Origin: Alphaproteobacteria bacterium GWF2_58_20
GTDB taxonomy: Bacteria > Pseudomonadota > Alphaproteobacteria > UBA1247
Reading direction: 5' to 3'
Assembly: GCA_001768735.1 (NCBI GenBank)
Contig: MEMB01000002.1
Span: 24,418 to 88,417 of the forward strand
Length of the DNA stretch: 64,000 bases
Shown: positions 1 to 11,928 of the stretch, one piece after another
How positions within the stretch are numbered: the stretch's first letter is position 1
Layout: every line of letters starts with the position of its first letter
Notes under the pieces: model-generated
Told to the model about the DNA's origin: nothing
Seen by the model: the letters and a program-made list of their open reading frames with translations, nothing else
The model's database searches: none
Translations under genes and position numbers: made by a program

Positions 1-41
1 TGGGCGAGGCCTTGCGCCAGTGCCCGGTTGAAAGGAGATAG
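1..41 (+). other. Edge of window, probable 3' tail of an upstream gene
   Basis: These bases are GC-rich, unlike the AT-rich gene that follows. Two frames stay open from the edge and stop at 29-31 or 39-41, so this may be the tail of a plus-strand gene. Too short to choose a frame or a product. Confidence 0.2.
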
Positions 42-48
42 ATGTGTT

Positions 49-628
49 ATGAAAAATACTGCAATTTCAATTATTAGGGGTGAGTTGGAAGAACTTCGTA
101 AGCATTCGCATGTTGTTGTAAACATAGATAAGTTGATATTGTTTATTGATGCAATAGGTGGTGATGATATTGAGGATGTGAAACGTAATTTTGAACGTGA
201 TATATGTATGGTTAATGTAAGATCTGAACATGGATTGGCTATGTTTAATTCTGTTGTTGAAGCTGGTTTGAGTGCTGTAAAGTCTGGTATTATTATTAAT
301 GGAGGCGCTGCTGTTTCTTTGTTAGCGTTTATCGGGGGGGGGCGTTGCTAAAGAAGGGGTTGATACTGAATTTAATCTTAATAAGCTTGCATATTCTATG
401 TTGTTGTTTTCATACGGTGTTTTGTGTGCTGGGGTGTTATCTGCTGTGCGGTATCTTGTGCAGTTTTCCTATGCTCGGTTATTCGAGGCTGAAATTCAAA
501 ATAAAGATGATAAATTTTGGCGTTATATTGGATATGGTTTTCATGGTTTTTGTGTTTTTTTAGGTTTGCTTTCTTTGATTTTATTCAGCTTTGGTTCATG
601 GCAAGCTTATAAGGCGGTTTTGTTATAA
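49..628 (+). pseudogene. Frameshifted three-TM membrane protein gene (nine-G tract)
   Basis: The ATG at 49 follows a good ribosome site (AAAGGAG at 31-37); an earlier TTG at 28 is less likely. The frame codes a helical N-terminus and a hydrophobic segment containing INGGAAVSLLAFIG, then stops at 349-351. Just before that stop is a run of nine G (334-342). Removing one G joins it to the frame that runs to the TAA at 626-628, giving a protein of about 192 residues with two more hydrophobic segments (SYGVLCAGVL and FCVFLGLLSLILF). Both halves read as one membrane protein, so the gene is interrupted by a one-base shift. Function unknown. It is much more AT-rich than its neighbours, which suggests transfer. 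The stop lies 11 bases before the next gene and overlaps its ribosome site. The shift may be a sequencing error, a true mutation, or a phase-variable tract. Confidence 0.65.
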
Positions 629-639
629 AGGAGGTTTGC

Positions 640-1272
640 ATGAACGGCCCGGACAAGCATGAAAAACACCCGATGGAAGGGTTTCCGCAGGTGTGCTTCA
701 TTCAGAATACGGTCAAAAGCCCCAACATCATCGTGGGCGACTACACCTATTATGACGACCCGGAGGATTCGGAAGGGTTTGAGCGCAATGTGCTCTACCA
801 TTTTCCGTTTCTGGGGGACAGGCTGGTGATTGGCAGGTTCTGCGCCATTGCGCGCGGCGTGACGTTCATCATGAACGGGGCCAACCACAAGATCTCCGGC
901 ATTTCCACCTATCCGTTCGGCATTTTCGGCAAGGGCTGGGAAGCGGGCATCCCCAAACCGGAAGACCTGCCCTTCAAGGGCGATACGGTGGTGGGAAACG
1001 ATGTGTGGCTGGGCTATGAAAGCCTTGTCATGCCGGGGGTGAACATCGGCAATGGTGCCATTGTGGCATCGCGCTCCGTGGTGACATCGGATGTGCCCGC
1101 CTATGCCATCGTGGGCGGTAATCCGGCGAAAGTCATCCGCATGCGCTTTTCGGATGCCGATATTGCCCGGCTGGAATCGGTTGCGTGGTGGAATTGGCCG
1201 GTTGCAAAGATCACGCAGAACCTTGCCATCATAATATCCGGAAATGTGGCTGCGTTGGAAGGTTTGCGATAA
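640..1272 (+). CDS. Vat/CatB-like hexapeptide acetyltransferase
   Basis: A 210-residue left-handed beta-helix acetyltransferase of the xenobiotic (Vat/CatB) class, which moves acetyl from acetyl-CoA to small hydroxyl-bearing molecules. It resembles streptogramin A acetyltransferases more than CatB: it shares the block around IMNGANH (the His is the expected catalytic base), the STYPF segment, GDTVVGNDVWLG, and IVGGNPAKVIRMRF. The C-terminal WWNWP motif is typical of the family. The full length matches family members. A strong AAAGGAGG (627-634) precedes the ATG. The base composition fits the rest of the chromosome, unlike the gene upstream. A resistance role cannot be read from sequence; many chromosomal homologues have unknown substrates. 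Confidence 0.85.
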   Translation: MNGPDKHEKHPMEGFPQVCFIQNTVKSPNIIVGDYTYYDDPEDSEGFERNVLYHFPFLGDRLVIGRFCAIARGVTFIMNGANHKISGISTYPFGIFGKGWEAGIPKPEDLPFKGDTVVGNDVWLGYESLVMPGVNIGNGAIVASRSVVTSDVPAYAIVGGNPAKVIRMRFSDADIARLESVAWWNWPVAKITQNLAIIISGNVAALEGLR

Positions 1273-1389
1273 AAACATTCAGGAAAATAAAAGTTGTTTT
1301 CAACTTTGTTATGTAAATGGTGGAGATGTAACTTTTTCAAAAGGATTTATCTGTTACACATGGCTCATGTCCATATGAAGGAGATTGTC

Positions 1390-2553
1390 ATGAGTGTTCC
1401 CAATATCCGTACGGCGCAATCATGTTTGACGGATACCCGCAAGGCTGCACAGGCGTTTCATGCGGCGGTGGCGCAACCCGATATGTCGCTGGTGGTTTTT
1501 TTCTGCTCCAGCACATATGATCTTGATGCCCTGGCGGAGGAAATGAACAGCCTGTTTGCCGGAGTTCAGGTGGTGGGCTGTACAACAGCCGGGGAAATTG
1601 GCCCGGCAGCTTATACAAACCACAGCATTTCCGGCGCAAGCTTTCCTGCGGCAACGTGCAAGGCTGTTACTGGATTGCTGGAGGGGCTTGGGCAATTTGA
1701 CATGGCGAAGGGCCGTGAATTTACCCAGGCCCTGATGCAAAATTTTGAGAGTCGTGTTCCGGGGGCCACGTCAGACAATAGTTTTGCTTTTCTGCTCATT
1801 GATGGCATGTCCAGGCGCGAAGAGCCCGTGACCCATGCGTTGCAGCATGAACTTGGAAATATCCAGCTGGTGGGAGGGTCCGCAGGCGATGACGGGAAAT
1901 TTGACAAGACCCATGTTTATCATGATGGACGATTCCATGTCGATGCCGCCATCCTGACCCTGATCAATACGGAATTGCCTTTCAAGATTTTTAAAACCCA
2001 GCATTTTGTGCCAACGGATGAACGCATGGTGGTCACGGAAGCCAGTCCTGCTGATCGTGTGGTCAGGGAGATTGACGGCCTGCCTGCAAGTCTGGAATAT
2101 GCGCGCAAGTTGCAGGTGGAGACGAAAGATCTCAATCCCATGCGGTTTGCTGCATCGCCCGTTGTGGTGATGATTGATGGCACCGACTATGTTCGCGCCA
2201 TTCAGAAAGCGAATGCGGATGGCAGCCTGACATTTTTCTGCGCCATCGAGGACGGGGTGGTGTTGCGGGTGGCGCATGGTGTGGATCTGCTGCGAAACCT
2301 GGAGCAGGCCTTTGAAAAAGTTCGGGCGGAGATTGGGCCGCTCCAGCTGGTTCTGGGGTGTGATTGCATTTTGCGCAAGCTGGAAATCGAGCAGAGAAAC
2401 ATCAAGGATCGTGTCTGGGAGATTTTGCGCCGGAACAATGTTGTCGGGTTTAATACATATGGCGAACAATTTTGCGGCGTTCATGTCAACCAGACATTCA
2501 CGGGGCTTGCCATAGGAATGCCGATGGGGGCAGATACAAAAGGCGCAAGATGA
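1390..2553 (+). CDS. nosP: FIST-domain sensor protein, NosP-like
   Basis: A 387-residue cytoplasmic protein with FIST_N (about residues 30-225) followed by FIST_C (about 225-365). Diagnostic stretches are VVGCTTAGEIG, LVGGSAGDD and, near the end, NNVVGFNTYGEQ. Proteins of this kind (NosP) bind haem and sense nitric oxide, controlling a partner histidine kinase. Start chosen at ATG 1390, with AAGGAG six bases upstream; the upstream in-frame extension to 1294 lacks a ribosome site. The TGA overlaps the ATG of the downstream PAS kinase (ATGA), the gene order known for NosP-NahK pairs. Haem binding is inferred from family and context; no haem ligand was identified here. Confidence 0.8.
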   Translation: MSVPNIRTAQSCLTDTRKAAQAFHAAVAQPDMSLVVFFCSSTYDLDALAEEMNSLFAGVQVVGCTTAGEIGPAAYTNHSISGASFPAATCKAVTGLLEGLGQFDMAKGREFTQALMQNFESRVPGATSDNSFAFLLIDGMSRREEPVTHALQHELGNIQLVGGSAGDDGKFDKTHVYHDGRFHVDAAILTLINTELPFKIFKTQHFVPTDERMVVTEASPADRVVREIDGLPASLEYARKLQVETKDLNPMRFAASPVVVMIDGTDYVRAIQKANADGSLTFFCAIEDGVVLRVAHGVDLLRNLEQAFEKVRAEIGPLQLVLGCDCILRKLEIEQRNIKDRVWEILRRNNVVGFNTYGEQFCGVHVNQTFTGLAIGMPMGADTKGAR

Positions 2554-3959
2554 ATGATCGCGAAAAAATGGACGAACAGGCACTTCAGGCTGAAATTTTA
2601 CGCCTGAACAAGATCGTCAATGTCTTGATGAACAGGGCCGAGAGCAATGCCAGTGTCCAAGGATCGGATTTCAACCTGTTTCATACGGCGGTGGCCCTTG
2701 ATGAACAGGTGCGTCGCCGTACCCGTGAGCTTGATGATGCACGGCTGGAGAATGAAAAGATTACCCGGGCCTTGCGGGAAAGCGAGGAGAAATTCCGTCT
2801 CCTGATCGAAAACAGCCACGACATCATTTATACCTTGGACAAGGAAGGGAACTTCACCTTCCTTTCCCCGGCGTGGAGCTCTGTCATGGGGTATTCCATC
2901 AATCAGGCCATGGAGCAGCCCGCCCTGTTTTTCATTCATCCGGATGATGTGCCGGAATCCAGGGATTTCATCAAGCGTGTGATGGAAACAGGGAAACGAC
3001 AGGAAGGGATTGAATACCGTGTCCGGCGCGCCGATGGAACATGGCGGTGGCATACATCGAGCTGTGTTCCCTTGCGGGACAAGACAGGCGCGATCATTGG
3101 CATTGAAGGCGTTGCCAGGGACGTTACCGAACGCAAGATGGCAGAAGATGCCCTGAAGGAGAGCAACAGGCTGCTTGAGCTGGCGACAATCCGCGCCAAT
3201 GCCATGGCAGAGGAAGCCGCGATGGCCAATGCGTCCAAGAGCGCGTTCCTTGCCAGCATGAGCCACGAGCTTCGTACCCCCCTCAACGCCATTTTGGGGT
3301 TTTCCGAGATCATCAAGGACAAGGTGATGGGGCCAGCTTCGGAAAAATATTTTGAATATGCCGAGGATATCTATACAAGCGGGCAGCATTTGCTGTTGCT
3401 GATCAACGATGTTCTGGACCTGTCGAAAATCGACGCCAGGCAGCTGGTCTTGAAGCGCATCCCGCTTGATGTGATGGAAATTGTCCGGGAATGCGTCAGG
3501 ATGACACAGGCCAGGTTCCAGAAAAGGCAGCAGGCCATCAGCCTTGATATTCAGGAGCCTTTGCCGCAGATCATTGCGGATGTCCGTTCCATCAAGCAGG
3601 TGATCCTCAATCTTTTGTCAAATGCCAATAAATATACCCAGGATGGCGGGCATGTTTTTGTTTCCGCATCACATAACGTTTCTGAAAACACGGTCAGCAT
3701 CGAAGTCCGGGATGATGGCATTGGCATTGCGCCCGACAAGCAGGCGCGCGTGTTTGAGCCCTACCAGCAAACTGGAGACCTTACGGTTCGGGAGAAGGAT
3801 GGAACCGGACTTGGTCTGGCCATCAGCCGCAGGCTGGTGGAATTGCATGGCGGTACCCTCACGCTCAGCAGCGTTCCTGGTGAGGGGACAACCCTCAAGG
3901 TTGTTCTGCCCGTAACATCGCCAGAGACAGAAACCGCTACTGAAGGGGCTTGCGTGTAA
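2550..3959 (+). CDS. PAS hybrid-less sensor histidine kinase, NahK-like partner of NosP
   Basis: A 469-residue soluble kinase. An N-terminal coiled coil (about 1-75, with LNKIVNVLMNRAE and QGSDFNLFHTAV, which resemble the NahK N-terminus) is followed by a PAS/PAC domain (about 78-200), then a HisKA domain with the phospho-acceptor His239 in SHELRTPLN, and a HATPase_c domain with N box (LLSNANKYT), DDGIGIA and GTGLGLAIS. No membrane segment and no receiver domain. Start chosen at ATG 2550, which overlaps the nosP stop and gives translational coupling; the longer frame to 2472 lies inside nosP. Expected to be tuned by the FIST protein in response to NO. The response regulator or phosphotransfer partner is not in the neighbourhood. 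Confidence 0.85.
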   Translation: MNDREKMDEQALQAEILRLNKIVNVLMNRAESNASVQGSDFNLFHTAVALDEQVRRRTRELDDARLENEKITRALRESEEKFRLLIENSHDIIYTLDKEGNFTFLSPAWSSVMGYSINQAMEQPALFFIHPDDVPESRDFIKRVMETGKRQEGIEYRVRRADGTWRWHTSSCVPLRDKTGAIIGIEGVARDVTERKMAEDALKESNRLLELATIRANAMAEEAAMANASKSAFLASMSHELRTPLNAILGFSEIIKDKVMGPASEKYFEYAEDIYTSGQHLLLLINDVLDLSKIDARQLVLKRIPLDVMEIVRECVRMTQARFQKRQQAISLDIQEPLPQIIADVRSIKQVILNLLSNANKYTQDGGHVFVSASHNVSENTVSIEVRDDGIGIAPDKQARVFEPYQQTGDLTVREKDGTGLGLAISRRLVELHGGTLTLSSVPGEGTTLKVVLPVTSPETETATEGACV

Positions 3960-3984
3960 AACAGGGATTTTGGGAAAAGGGAAA

Positions 3985-4019
3985 AGCGCCGGTAGCCTCA
4001 GGGGCGGCCGGCGCTTTTT
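3985..4019 (+). terminator. Rho-independent terminator after the FIST-kinase operon
   Basis: GC-rich hairpin with arms AGCGCCGG and CCGGCGCT around a 15-base loop, followed by a T run. It sits 26 bases after the kinase stop and between convergent genes. Confidence 0.85.
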
Positions 4020-4102
4020 CATGTCTTTCAGGAGTTTTCCCAAGGAGGCGCATCTCGGCAGGCAACCCTTATGACATCCGTTGCCGGATAGACAGGCTCC
4101 GG

Positions 4103-5005
4103 TTACCGTCCCGTGGTTTGCGGTGTCCAGGAGCCCAAAAGCATTTTTTCATCCTTGTCTTCGAAGAAGTCGATGCTGTGCAACCGCGACGAGAAGTTGG
4201 CGGTCAGGTCGCCCGTGGAAAAATTCGGGTCTGTCAGCACATCGCTAAGCCGCACATCCCGCACCTCGAAATTGAAGCGGATGTAAATGGTTCGACGGCT
4301 GTTGCCGCGTGTTTTCATGCGGGCAAGCAGGCGTTCCCCATCGCCTTGCAACATGGGCAGCATGTCGAGGGAAACGGGGGTTGAAAAAACAATCCGGTAC
4401 TGGGTTGGAAACCTCTGCAGGCCATTCCGCCCCACGCAGCCATTGTCAATCCCGCCATCAATCACGATATTGCCAATGCCCCTGAGCGGCGTTTGCGATG
4501 AAAAGGCAAATCCCTTGCGGGCAAAGTCATAATTGCCCAACTGGATCTGGTCGGTATAGACAAAGCGGTAAGGATAGCCCGTCTTCTCTGCCTCCACACT
4601 CTTGCGGATGCCGGTACGGATCTTGGTCCATTCAAACTCATTGCCAATGTAACGCCGGACAAGGTCGCAATAGGCAACCCGGGCATAACCATCAATCACC
4701 TGAGGATCATCCAGCATCACGGCGCCAAATTTCATGACGGCCTTGCTGAAATTGACCGGCGTGGCGCGGAAGAAGGTTTCCGGGCCTTCAATGGCCCTGG
4801 GCTTGGAAACCACGGAAAGCGGATCAACCGGAGGCGCAAGAACAGACAGGTCGGTTACTGGCGCAGGCAGTCCGGCGTCGATGGCTGTTGCATTTCCAAA
4901 ATCCAGGGGCGGGGAATTTTTCAGGAGCATGGACTGTGCTCCCACATTTCCGGAAAGCCCGAACACCCCAAAAACAAACCCCAAAACTGCAATTTTTTGT
5001 TTCAT
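4103..5005 (-). CDS. Secreted protein, probably DUF4852 family
   Basis: A 300-residue protein that begins at ATG 5005 with a cleavable signal peptide (MKQKIAVLGFVFGVF, cut after NVGAQ). The mature part includes FFRATPVNFSKAVMKFGAV and YARVAYCDLVRRYIG, which I associate with the uncharacterised DUF4852 family found in Alphaproteobacteria. No catalytic motif is evident; two cysteines (in VAYCDL and DNGCVGR) could form a disulfide in the periplasm. The start lies four bases after the pepN stop, so it is likely the last gene of the obgE-pepN unit. Longer starts upstream would remove the signal peptide from the N-terminus. Confidence 0.6.
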   Translation of the reverse strand: MKQKIAVLGFVFGVFGLSGNVGAQSMLLKNSPPLDFGNATAIDAGLPAPVTDLSVLAPPVDPLSVVSKPRAIEGPETFFRATPVNFSKAVMKFGAVMLDDPQVIDGYARVAYCDLVRRYIGNEFEWTKIRTGIRKSVEAEKTGYPYRFVYTDQIQLGNYDFARKGFAFSSQTPLRGIGNIVIDGGIDNGCVGRNGLQRFPTQYRIVFSTPVSLDMLPMLQGDGERLLARMKTRGNSRRTIYIRFNFEVRDVRLSDVLTDPNFSTGDLTANFSSRLHSIDFFEDKDEKMLLGSWTPQTTGR

Positions 5006-5009
5006 TATC

Positions 5010-8638
<3,629 letters not shown>

Positions 8639-8734
8639 TCAGGAAAAGTTCCACTTTCAGGATAACCGATTGCTCCAAAAACACAAAACGCCTTTTTGCA
8701 CCAAACCACCCGTTTCCCCCAAAAACAGGCAACA

Positions 8735-8764
8735 AAAAAGGGGATGCACGAAGCATCCCCTTTT
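8735..8764 (-). terminator. Terminator or attenuator between rpmA and obgE
   Basis: Perfect hairpin with arms AAGGGGATGC and GCATCCCCTT around a short loop, flanked by A and T runs so that it can act in either direction. On the minus strand it lies about 20 bases after the rpmA stop and would limit read-through into obgE. Confidence 0.85.
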
Positions 8765-8786
8765 GTCAGTTGTGTCTTGCGCGGAA

Positions 8787-9047
8787 TCAGGCCTGGGCCG
8801 GATCCACCGAAACAACGCGCTTGCCGCCACGGCCATGGTGGAAACGAACAACGCCGTCCACCAGGGCGTGCAGGGTGTGATCACGCCCCATGTCCACATT
8901 CTCACCCGGATGATATTCCGTGCCGCGCTGGCGAATGATGATGTTGCCGGGAACGACGGCCTGTCCGCCATACTTCTTCACGCCGAGACGACGGCCTTCC
9001 GAATCGCGTCCATTGCGGGAACTGCCGCCTGCTTTTTTATGTGCCAT
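8787..9047 (-). CDS. rpmA: 50S ribosomal protein L27
   Basis: An 86-residue L27 with the standard N-terminus [16 protein letters not shown] and [16 protein letters not shown]. It sits at the peptidyl-transferase centre of the large subunit. No N-terminal cleavable extension as in Firmicutes. Follows rplU with a 26-base gap. Confidence 0.98.
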   Translation of the reverse strand: MAHKKAGGSSRNGRDSEGRRLGVKKYGGQAVVPGNIIIRQRGTEYHPGENVDMGRDHTLHALVDGVVRFHHGRGGKRVVSVDPAQA

Positions 9048-9073
9048 TGTAAAAGCCTCCGATGAGCCGGTTC

Positions 9074-9391
9074 TTAGGCCGAAGCCTTGATGTTCTTGAT
9101 GCGCAGCACTGTCAGATGCTGGCGGTGGCCGTTCTTGCGACGATAATTCTGGCGGCGCTTCTTCTTGAAGACAATGATCTTCGGGGTGCGCATCTGCTCC
9201 AGAACTTCGGCGGTAACTTTTGCGCCGGAGAGGAGGGGAGAACCCAGAACGGTCTTGTCTCCATCGACAACCGCAAGGACTTCATCGAGCGAAATCATGG
9301 AACCTGCGGCAACATCGAGCTTTTCTACCTCGATGACGTCGCCTTCGGTAACCTTGTACTGCTTGTTGCCGGTGCGAATAACTGCGAACAT
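9074..9391 (-). CDS. rplU: 50S ribosomal protein L21
   Basis: A 105-residue L21. Start chosen at ATG 9391 ([14 protein letters not shown]), preceded by a purine-rich site; the longer frame to 9490 runs through the promoter. The C-terminal [18 protein letters not shown] is the usual 23S rRNA-binding tail. First gene of the rplU-rpmA unit. Confidence 0.97.
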   Translation of the reverse strand: MFAVIRTGNKQYKVTEGDVIEVEKLDVAAGSMISLDEVLAVVDGDKTVLGSPLLSGAKVTAEVLEQMRTPKIIVFKKKRRQNYRRKNGHRQHLTVLRIKNIKASA

Positions 9392-9469
9392 GTTGTTTCT
9401 TCCGTATCGTTTCAAGATCCAAACGCCAAGCGCGAGCCCACAAGCGGGACCCGCAGGAAAAGGTGCGCC

Positions 9470-9497
9470 ACTATAGCTCGTGAGCCGCACTTGTCAA
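9470..9497 (-). promoter_or_regulatory. Sigma70-type promoter for rplU-rpmA
   Basis: On the minus strand a consensus -35 TTGACA (9497-9492) is followed after 16 bases by TATAGT (9475-9470), about 80 bases upstream of the rplU start. A GC-rich hairpin (CCCCG-TTTG-CGGGG, 9499-9512) sits just upstream and may end transcription of the preceding minus-strand gene. Confidence 0.75.
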
Positions 9498-9550
9498 GCC
9501 CCGTTTGCGGGGTTTTACCGTTTTTTTACAAATCCGGTTACCCGGCATGC

Positions 9551-11098
9551 TCACTGCGGTTTACAGCCCGGTTTCCGCTTGCACAGGGCCGGGCCAAGAT
9601 CAGGCCGTTTTTCCAGCGTCTTTTCAAAAATCCGGGTCAGATGCATTTTCCCCAGAGGGTTCTGTTCCCGGCAACGCAGGTCATAAAGTTCCTGGACAAA
9701 CAATGGATTGGCGCAAGACGGAGTGTAGTCGATCATGTTCACGAGCATTTTCGCAAGAAACTCCTGGTTGCCCGCATCTCCTAATCGCGTCAGGTTCTTG
9801 ATCCCCTCCCACACCATGGTAAACCCCTGGTTTTCTGAATCATCCAGCCGGTTCTCCATCAGGAGGACCATGACCCGCCGCCCCGACTCGGCTTCCTCAT
9901 TCGACAAGGGATGCGCCGTGGACAGCAATGCAGCCTTGAACAGGCGTTTCCGGCTGCCGTCAAAATCCTTTACCAGTTTCACAAGCGTCTCGCGCGCAGC
10001 ATCCCGCACATTCATGTTTGCATCACGGCATCCGGCTTCCACCAGTGTTTCCAGCAGGTTCTCGTCACGCAGCTGCGGATTGACGTCCGCGCAAACCTCC
10101 ATGGCCTTGACCGCCGACATGCGGGTCTGCCATGAAACCATCTGCCCCTTTTTGAGGATGCTCCCCATCCGTCCCAGCAGCGGTGCAACCAGCTCCGGCT
10201 CTGCACGCAGGCATTTCCGCAAAAGGTGCTGCGCCTTCCGCGGCGTGTCATGTTCCGGCGGCATGGCAAAAAGGTGTTCGACCAGAAAATTCTCGACCGG
10301 AAGCACAAACCGCTCCGGATGCCCGGGCAGGACAGCCATCAGGATTTCCAGAACGCCTTTTTCCTTTTCAGCCAGGGGGCTCTGCCGTACGCCCTTGATC
10401 ATGCGCGCCACATGGACGGGTTCAAAAAGATCAGGGCTTGCCTTGGCCAACGCCGTTGCCAGCAGACTGGCTTCCCTGGTAATCCGGATTCGGTCATCTC
10501 CCATGCCGGACAGCGCATAATCGCGCATCTCGGGACAGGCAAGATCCGAACAAAAGCCGATCAGGTTCCGGGAATGAAGCAACACATATGAAGCACGGTG
10601 CAAATCCCCCCATCCGATGTCTTCCATGGCGGCAAAATGCGGCAACAGCGGATTGCCCCGCAAAACCTCAGGGAAACGCAAGATGTGTGATTTCAGGACT
10701 TTTCCAAGGGCCAGCATGGAACCGCTGGCGCACGCCGCATCAAACACGGCAGAAAACACGTCCCGCGCCTGCCCCTGGGACAAATCCGGTTCTTCCAGCA
10801 GGTTTCCAACCCGCAGGCAGAACTCGTTTCCTTCCACCATGCCCCCTTGTTTCCAGCACCTGAACCCTTCCGCAATGAGGGGGCCGCTGAGCGCCTGCGG
10901 ATAGACCTTCGCCAGGGAGATGGCACATTTCGACATTTCCCGGCGATCTTCAAGCTTTTGGGCCGACACGGACAGCAGGAACACGCGGCGAAGCATCGCC
11001 GCCGCCATGGCAGGCGATGCGTTGCGATAGGTCAGCGCATCCATGATGGCCTGTTTGGCTTCCCTGGAAAGCGCGGAGCTATGTCCTTCATTGTTCAT
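9551..11098 (-). CDS. Helical-repeat protein of unknown function
   Basis: A 515-residue soluble protein made almost wholly of predicted helices, with no signal peptide or membrane segment. Stretches such as LRDENLLETLVEAGCRD and MNVRDAARETLVKLVKD look like HEAT-type repeats, so a scaffold or protein-binding role is possible; this is an inference from pattern only. I do not recognise a named family. Co-directional with the TrmN6-like gene nine bases upstream, and ends before the rplU promoter region. Confidence 0.7.
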   Translation of the reverse strand: MNNEGHSSALSREAKQAIMDALTYRNASPAMAAAMLRRVFLLSVSAQKLEDRREMSKCAISLAKVYPQALSGPLIAEGFRCWKQGGMVEGNEFCLRVGNLLEEPDLSQGQARDVFSAVFDAACASGSMLALGKVLKSHILRFPEVLRGNPLLPHFAAMEDIGWGDLHRASYVLLHSRNLIGFCSDLACPEMRDYALSGMGDDRIRITREASLLATALAKASPDLFEPVHVARMIKGVRQSPLAEKEKGVLEILMAVLPGHPERFVLPVENFLVEHLFAMPPEHDTPRKAQHLLRKCLRAEPELVAPLLGRMGSILKKGQMVSWQTRMSAVKAMEVCADVNPQLRDENLLETLVEAGCRDANMNVRDAARETLVKLVKDFDGSRKRLFKAALLSTAHPLSNEEAESGRRVMVLLMENRLDDSENQGFTMVWEGIKNLTRLGDAGNQEFLAKMLVNMIDYTPSCANPLFVQELYDLRCREQNPLGKMHLTRIFEKTLEKRPDLGPALCKRKPGCKPQ

Positions 11099-11107
11099 GG
11101 CCCCGTT

Positions 11108-11875
11108 TTAACCCTTTCCGTTTTTTTCTGCAAGCGCCGCGATGGATGTCCCTTCCCGCAGGACACGACCGGCCTGTTGTGTACAAGAACCCCCGGCATC
11201 ATGCAAAACCATGCCGGCCAACACCTGCATGGGCGCTTTTGACCCCAGTTTCCCCTGCACGAGAACACGGATGGCCGCCTCCCCCGCATGGGGCCAAAGC
11301 GGAAAAATGCGAATCTCCCCGAAGGGTTTGTTCATGGCGGACAAGATATCGGCAAGGCGGCTGGCCGGATAAACCAGGGTCAGGGTGCCACGCGGAGACA
11401 AGACCCGGGCCGCAAGCTGAACCCATGCCGCAAGGCCTTCCGCTCCCAGGACATGCGCCACCACCTTCGCTGCAACCGGGGATGCACTCGCCTTGTCTTC
11501 CTCAAAATATGGGGGATTGGCCATGACATGGCCAAACTTTTGCTGCAACAGTGCCGCAGGGGGATGCCCCACATCCCCTTCCCACACAGCAAAGCCTTCC
11601 GCACAGGAATTGGCGGCCACATTTTCCTGTGCCAGCGCCGCCATATCCGGCTGGATTTCAAGCCCTGCGCCCAAACACCCCGGAACACGCGCAGCGAGGC
11701 ACAAGAGTGCAGCCCCCACGCCGCAGCCCATGTCCAGGACACGCTCCCCTGCCTGCGCCGGCACGGCGGCCGCCAGAAAAACCGGATCAATTCCTGCGCG
11801 GTAACCTTTCACAGGCTGCCGAAGAAGGATTTTTCCGTCCAGGAAACGGTCTTGTGTGGTTTTGCCCGTTGTCAT
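11108..11875 (-). CDS. TrmN6-like SAM-dependent methyltransferase
   Basis: A 255-residue class I methyltransferase. SAM motif I is seen in DMGCGVGAALLCLA and the N6-adenine signature in VMANPPYFEED, which together mark the TrmN6 group (tRNA1-Val adenine-37 N6-methyltransferase and relatives). N-terminal DGKILLRQPVKGYRAG and DPVFLAAAVPA are characteristic. Divergent from ispB with 53 bases between starts, sharing a promoter region. The exact RNA substrate is inferred from family. Confidence 0.85.
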   Translation of the reverse strand: MTTGKTTQDRFLDGKILLRQPVKGYRAGIDPVFLAAAVPAQAGERVLDMGCGVGAALLCLAARVPGCLGAGLEIQPDMAALAQENVAANSCAEGFAVWEGDVGHPPAALLQQKFGHVMANPPYFEEDKASASPVAAKVVAHVLGAEGLAAWVQLAARVLSPRGTLTLVYPASRLADILSAMNKPFGEIRIFPLWPHAGEAAIRVLVQGKLGSKAPMQVLAGMVLHDAGGSCTQQAGRVLREGTSIAALAEKNGKG

Positions 11876-11928
11876 GTCCCCCTTATATCCTTTATGCTGG
11901 CAATTACCAAGATGGGAGATTGCAAAAC

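Noticed and set aside
640..1272. Calling the acetyltransferase a proven antibiotic resistance gene
   Set aside because: Family similarity is clear, but chromosomal relatives often have other or unknown substrates.
1289..1307. Small hairpin AAAGTTG...CAACTTT after the acetyltransferase
   Set aside because: Weak AT-rich stem without a T run; too little to call a terminator or regulator.
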